Shown here in pieces: positions 60,897 through 64,000 of a stretch of DNA of 64,000 nucleotides. Origin of the DNA: Lacticaseibacillus zhaodongensis (lineage in GTDB: Bacteria; Bacillota; Bacilli; Lactobacillales; Lactobacillaceae); the NCBI RefSeq assembly GCF_009687905.1, contig NZ_BLBG01000001.1:310001-374000 (forward strand), in the 5' to 3' direction. Position 1 is the first letter of the stretch; each line of letters starts with the position of its first letter. The notes below the pieces were generated by a model. The model saw only the letters and a program-made list of their open reading frames with translations, had not been told where the DNA came from and ran no database searches. A program made the translations under genes and the position numbers.

Positions 60897-62138
60897 ATGG
60901 AATTTTCACTAGATCAAGAAAATGACACCAGCGCGGTAATCAAAGTTATCGGTGTTGGTGGCGCTGGTGGCAACGCCGTTAACCGAATGATTGACGAAGA
61001 CGTCAAGGGTGTTGAGTTCATCGTTGCCAATACTGATGTCCAAGCACTCGCCAACTCAAAAGCTGAGACCAAAGTTCAGCTTGGTACGAAGTTGACCCGT
61101 GGTCTCGGTGCTGGTGCCACTCCTGAAGTGGGACAAAAGGCTGCCGAAGAGAGTGAAGAAGCGTTGTCCGAGGCCCTGCAGGGTGCGGACATGATCTTTG
61201 TCACCTGCGGGATGGGCGGTGGTACCGGGACCGGTGCTGCGCCAATCGTTGCCAAAATTGCGCGCGATCAGGGTGCACTGACCGTTGGGGTCGTTACCAA
61301 GCCCTTCACGTTTGAAGGCCCAAAGCGGACGAAGAACGCGGTCGCTGGGATTGCTGAATTAAAGCAGCACGTTGATACCTTAGTCATCATTTCCAACAAC
61401 CGCTTGCTGGAAATCGTTGATAAGAAGACACCAATGCTCGAGGCCTTCAAGGCTGCCGATAACGTTTTGCGGCAGGGTGTTCAGGGGATTTCTGACCTGA
61501 TTACCAGTCCCGGTTACGTTAACTTGGACTTTGCTGATGTGAAGACGGTCATGGCCAACCAGGGCAGCGCCCTGATGGGGGTTGGCTCCGCAACCGGTGA
61601 GAACCGGACCGTGGAAGCAACCAAGAAGGCCATTTCCTCACCACTACTTGAAGTTGCCATTGATGGCGCTAAGCAGGTTCTGCTGAACATTACTGGTGGT
61701 CCCGACTTGTCCCTGTTTGAAGCGCAAGACGCTTCAGACATTGTGACCCAAGCCGCTAGCGGTGACGTCAACATCATCTTCGGGACTTCAATCAACGAAG
61801 ACCTCGGCGATGAAGTGGTCGTAACGGTTATCGCCACTGGCCTTGATGCTAATGACGAGCCAAAGCGGCCGCAGCGCGCAAGTCAGGCCAAGGATGCTGA
61901 CCAGTCAGCTGCCAGTCAGAATGATAGTTCTGACAACAACAACGACCGTTTCAACGATTGGGATCTGCGCCGGGCGCCAATGCAGCGCAGTGATTCTGAC
62001 GCCAGTGCCAAACAGACGGATGACTTTAAGAACGTCAAGAAGACTGAATTTGACATTTTTGAAAGCCAGCCAAGTGGTGGCGAGCACGACAATGACAATG
62101 ATCAGCCACCATTCTTCAAGCGGCGCCGCAAGGAATAA
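60897..62138 (+). CDS. ftsZ: Cell division GTPase FtsZ
   Basis: A 413-residue tubulin-like GTPase. The nucleotide site is [12 protein letters not shown], the tubulin signature is [16 protein letters not shown], and the T7 loop [11 protein letters not shown] is present. The C-terminal linker (about 320-395) is Asp/Asn/Ser-rich and disordered, ending in [10 protein letters not shown], the peptide that binds FtsA, SepF and EzrA. It forms the Z ring. Start ATG behind AGGAGGAAC. Confidence 0.99.
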   Translation: MEFSLDQENDTSAVIKVIGVGGAGGNAVNRMIDEDVKGVEFIVANTDVQALANSKAETKVQLGTKLTRGLGAGATPEVGQKAAEESEEALSEALQGADMIFVTCGMGGGTGTGAAPIVAKIARDQGALTVGVVTKPFTFEGPKRTKNAVAGIAELKQHVDTLVIISNNRLLEIVDKKTPMLEAFKAADNVLRQGVQGISDLITSPGYVNLDFADVKTVMANQGSALMGVGSATGENRTVEATKKAISSPLLEVAIDGAKQVLLNITGGPDLSLFEAQDASDIVTQAASGDVNIIFGTSINEDLGDEVVVTVIATGLDANDEPKRPQRASQAKDADQSAASQNDSSDNNNDRFNDWDLRRAPMQRSDSDASAKQTDDFKNVKKTEFDIFESQPSGGEHDNDNDQPPFFKRRRKE

Positions 62139-62173
62139 TTGTTTAGCAAATTGATTGAACGGAGGTGCTTCTA

Positions 62174-62674
62174 ATGGCATTTGGTAAAATGGGCAACGTG
62201 CTTGGCAAGTGGTTCGACATGAACGATGACGTTGACGATGACTTGAGCGCTGACGAAGTTGAGCAGCCAGAGCAAACCGCTGCGCCCCGCGAAACGCACA
62301 GTAAGGGTCCATCTCGACCAGTTGCAAGCGCAAATGGTAATTCTGCATACCGCAGCAATAATGTGGTGGCAATGAACACTCCTGCACCCAAGGGAGCTAA
62401 AATCGAATTGTACGAGCCCCGCATCTATTCAGATGCGAAGGAAATTGGCCGCAACCTGCTTAGTAACACGGCGGTGCTGGTCAACTTCACACATCTTGAA
62501 GATGAGGATGCAAAGCGGATCGTTGACTTTCTGACTGGGGTTGTTTTTGCCATTAATGGTGAAATCAAGCGCGTCGGCGACCAGATTTTCCTTGTCACGC
62601 CTGCTAATTTTGAGGTTAGTGGCGCTCTGGCTGGCAAGCTGCAAGATGATTTCAACACCAACTCAGCCAATTAA
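62174..62674 (+). CDS. sepF: Cell division protein SepF
   Basis: ATG 62174 follows ACGGAGGTG, giving 166 residues; a GTG at 62165 lies in that site. The N-terminal MAFGKMGNVLGKWFDM is the amphipathic membrane helix, followed by an acidic and Q/P-rich linker. The C-terminal SepF domain spans about 75-160 (IELYEPRIYSDAKEIG, AVLVNFTHLEDEDAKRIVDF, FLTGVVFAINGEIKRVGDQI). It bundles FtsZ and is a second Z-ring anchor beside FtsA. Confidence 0.94.
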   Translation: MAFGKMGNVLGKWFDMNDDVDDDLSADEVEQPEQTAAPRETHSKGPSRPVASANGNSAYRSNNVVAMNTPAPKGAKIELYEPRIYSDAKEIGRNLLSNTAVLVNFTHLEDEDAKRIVDFLTGVVFAINGEIKRVGDQIFLVTPANFEVSGALAGKLQDDFNTNSAN

Positions 62675-62696
62675 TTAAGATAAACGAGGATACGCG

Positions 62697-62987
62697 ATGG
62701 CCATCCATATATTGAGCTACATTCAATTAATCATTAACCTGTTGTTCAGGGTCTACACCCTGATTGTGTTTGTCGACTTGCTGCTCAGTTGGATTCCGCT
62801 GCGTAATCTGAGTTGGTTGCGTAATTTCACGATGCGGCTGACTGAACCCCTGCTTGCGCCGATTCGGAACCTGATTCCACCGGCGTTTGGCCTCGACTTT
62901 TCGCCGGCAATTCTGCTGATACTGCTGACCGTTGCGGAACAGCTGATCATGGGGCTGATGAACTGGATTGCGAGTGTGTTACTGTGA
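62697..62987 (+). CDS. yggT: YggT family membrane protein
   Basis: A 96-residue protein with two membrane helices in each YggT half: INLLFRVYTLIVFVDLLLSW, then PAILLILLTVAEQLIMGLMN. The segment TEPLLAPIRNLIPPAFGLDF is the family signature. Its role is uncertain; neighbours suggest a link to division or envelope growth. The 3' end overlaps ylmH by four bases. Confidence 0.93.
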   Translation: MAIHILSYIQLIINLLFRVYTLIVFVDLLLSWIPLRNLSWLRNFTMRLTEPLLAPIRNLIPPAFGLDFSPAILLILLTVAEQLIMGLMNWIASVLL

Positions 62988-63775
62988 CCCAGGCAGGTTT
63001 GTTTCAGCACGTCCGGCAGGATGAACTGGCCATCCGGGACCGGCTAATCGGGTTCGCTGCGACTGCTGCGAATGAGTACCGGCCGGTGGTCACGCCGTTT
63101 CTGAACCCGCGCAGCCAGGTGCTAGCGGAACTCGCCGCCGAGCAGGCAGGAGTTAAGCTACAGGCAAATGGCGGCTTCACGGGTGCGGAGTGGGCCCGGG
63201 TGCTATTCTTCCCGGATTACTACGAGCCGCAAGCGGAAGATTATGAGCTGCAATTGCTTGAGGTCCAGTACCCCCAGAAGTTTGACCAGTTGCGGCACAG
63301 CGATATTCTCGGCGCCTTGATGAACAGCGGCGTCGCCCGCAACGTGTTCGGTGATATCGTCGGCGATGCTGGGCGCTGGCAGTTCGCAACCAGCATGCAG
63401 ATGGCGGATTTTTTCAAAATGAATGTGCAGCGGATCGGTCGCGGCAAGGTTGAGCTGCTTGCCGTTGACACGCCACTGCGGCCCCACAGTGATTGGCAAG
63501 AGCACGAGCTTATTTTGTCCTCATTGCGGCTCGATGAATTAATTGCAAGCGCGTTTGGCCTAGCACGAACGCGCAGCAAAAGCTTGGTTCAAAGTGGTGC
63601 CGTGCAGGTTAACTGGCACGAGGAGAAGCGAGCTGATTACCAAATCGCCCCGAGCGATATGGTGTCGGTGCGTGAACACGGGCGCGTCAGCTTAGATCAG
63701 TTACTGGGATTAACACAAAAGGAAAAATGGCGGGCCGTGATTCGGGTGATCGATAAGCGGACCTACAGTAATTAA
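62984..63775 (+). CDS. ylmH: YlmH family S4-domain RNA-binding protein
   Basis: A 263-residue protein starting at GTG 62984 within the yggT stop. An N-terminal YlmH domain (PVVTPFLNPRSQVLAELAAE, then FFPDYYEP) is followed by a C-terminal S4 RNA-binding domain at about 180-245 (LRLDELIASAFGLARTRSKS, then SGAVQVNWHEEKRADYQIA). In Bacillota YlmH is linked to rescue of stalled large ribosomal subunits; the dcw location is conserved. A hairpin (CGTTTG/CAAACG) follows the gene. Confidence 0.92.
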   Translation: MTQAGLFQHVRQDELAIRDRLIGFAATAANEYRPVVTPFLNPRSQVLAELAAEQAGVKLQANGGFTGAEWARVLFFPDYYEPQAEDYELQLLEVQYPQKFDQLRHSDILGALMNSGVARNVFGDIVGDAGRWQFATSMQMADFFKMNVQRIGRGKVELLAVDTPLRPHSDWQEHELILSSLRLDELIASAFGLARTRSKSLVQSGAVQVNWHEEKRADYQIAPSDMVSVREHGRVSLDQLLGLTQKEKWRAVIRVIDKRTYSN

Positions 63776-63821
63776 AAATTTTCGCGTTTGCCAGCACGCA
63801 AACGGATGAGGAGGAATTGCG

Positions 63822-64000
63822 ATGCTTAGCCCAATGGACATTCGGGACAAGAGTTTTAACGTTAAGATGCGGGGGTTCGACCAGGATCAGGTCAATGATT
63901 TCCTTGACCAGATCATTGCTGACTACGAGGCGGCCATCAAGAAGAATGATGATCTTGAGGCCAAGTTGAAGGAAGCTCAGGCCAAGGTTGACCACTACGA
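63822..64000 (+). CDS. divIVA: DivIVA domain protein, 5' end (partial)
   Basis: Fifty-nine codons are seen before the window ends. ATG 63822 follows GAGGAGGAA. The protein opens MLSPMDIRDKSFNVKMRGFD, with the curvature-sensing N-terminal DivIVA domain, and QDQVNDFLDQIIADYEAAIK begins the coiled coil. DivIVA marks negatively curved membrane at poles and septa, and recruits MinJ or other partners. The remainder lies outside the window. Confidence 0.95.
   Translation, partial: MLSPMDIRDKSFNVKMRGFDQDQVNDFLDQIIADYEAAIKKNDDLEAKLKEAQAKVDHY

Noticed and set aside
1-64000. CRISPR arrays, tRNA or rRNA genes, prophage or plasmid origin signals
   Set aside because: I looked for regularly spaced direct repeats, tRNA-like cloverleaf ends, rRNA motifs, integrase genes and iteron clusters and saw none.

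Overview
The window reads as a chromosomal segment of a low-GC Gram-positive bacterium of the family Lactobacillaceae, from one of its GC-richer genera (a Lacticaseibacillus-like clade is the best guess). Base composition is visibly above 50% GC. Starts often use TTG or GTG behind AGGAGG-type ribosome binding sites. The gene order valS-folC-radC-mreBCD-minCD-amino-acid ABC transporter-cls, followed by mraZ-rsmH-ftsL-pbp-mraY-murD-murG-divIB-ftsA-ftsZ-sepF-yggT-ylmH-divIVA, is the usual lactobacillar division and cell-wall cluster. The species assignment is inference. No rRNA, tRNA, CRISPR array or intact insertion sequence was seen.

Region 1 (1-24 kb) is accessory, made of short metabolic and stress units: a ComA-like synthase end with a phosphatase; an SDR oxidoreductase; a DUF3737/PatB-like pair; an amino-acid permease behind a 256-bp MITE-like inverted-repeat element; gap; a MmyB-type regulator; a fluoride-response locus (fluoride riboswitch, 31-codon ORF and P3A proton ATPase on the minus strand, divergent from two crcB genes); a persulfide-response operon (two rhodaneses, a CoA-disulfide-reductase/rhodanese fusion and a CstR-like repressor, with two operators on its promoter); an azoreductase; a MerR unit with two overlapping divergent 19-bp-spacer promoters; a TetR-controlled ABC/FtsX exporter; and a stretch of decayed genes.

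Region 2 (23.7-35.5 kb) holds rpsD, free-methionine-sulfoxide reductase, ezrA, the nifS-thiI tRNA thiolation pair, copies of a structured dispersed repeat, a FetAB-like exporter, an orphan OppA-like protein without a lipobox cysteine, and a GGDEF protein.

Region 3 (35.5-50 kb) contains valS under a T-box with a GUA specifier, folC, radC, the rod-shape genes mreBCD, minCD, a histidine-type T-box followed by a second T-box-like terminator module and another copy of the repeat, a three-gene amino-acid ABC transporter, a cardiolipin-synthase-like protein lacking its second catalytic histidine, and thiT under a TPP riboswitch.

Region 4 (50-64 kb) is the dcw cluster, headed by a MraZ box of TGG repeats at 10-bp period, and continues to divIVA, which is cut by the window end. 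Together with mreBCD, minCD and ezrA, it holds most of the genes that build the septum and lateral wall.
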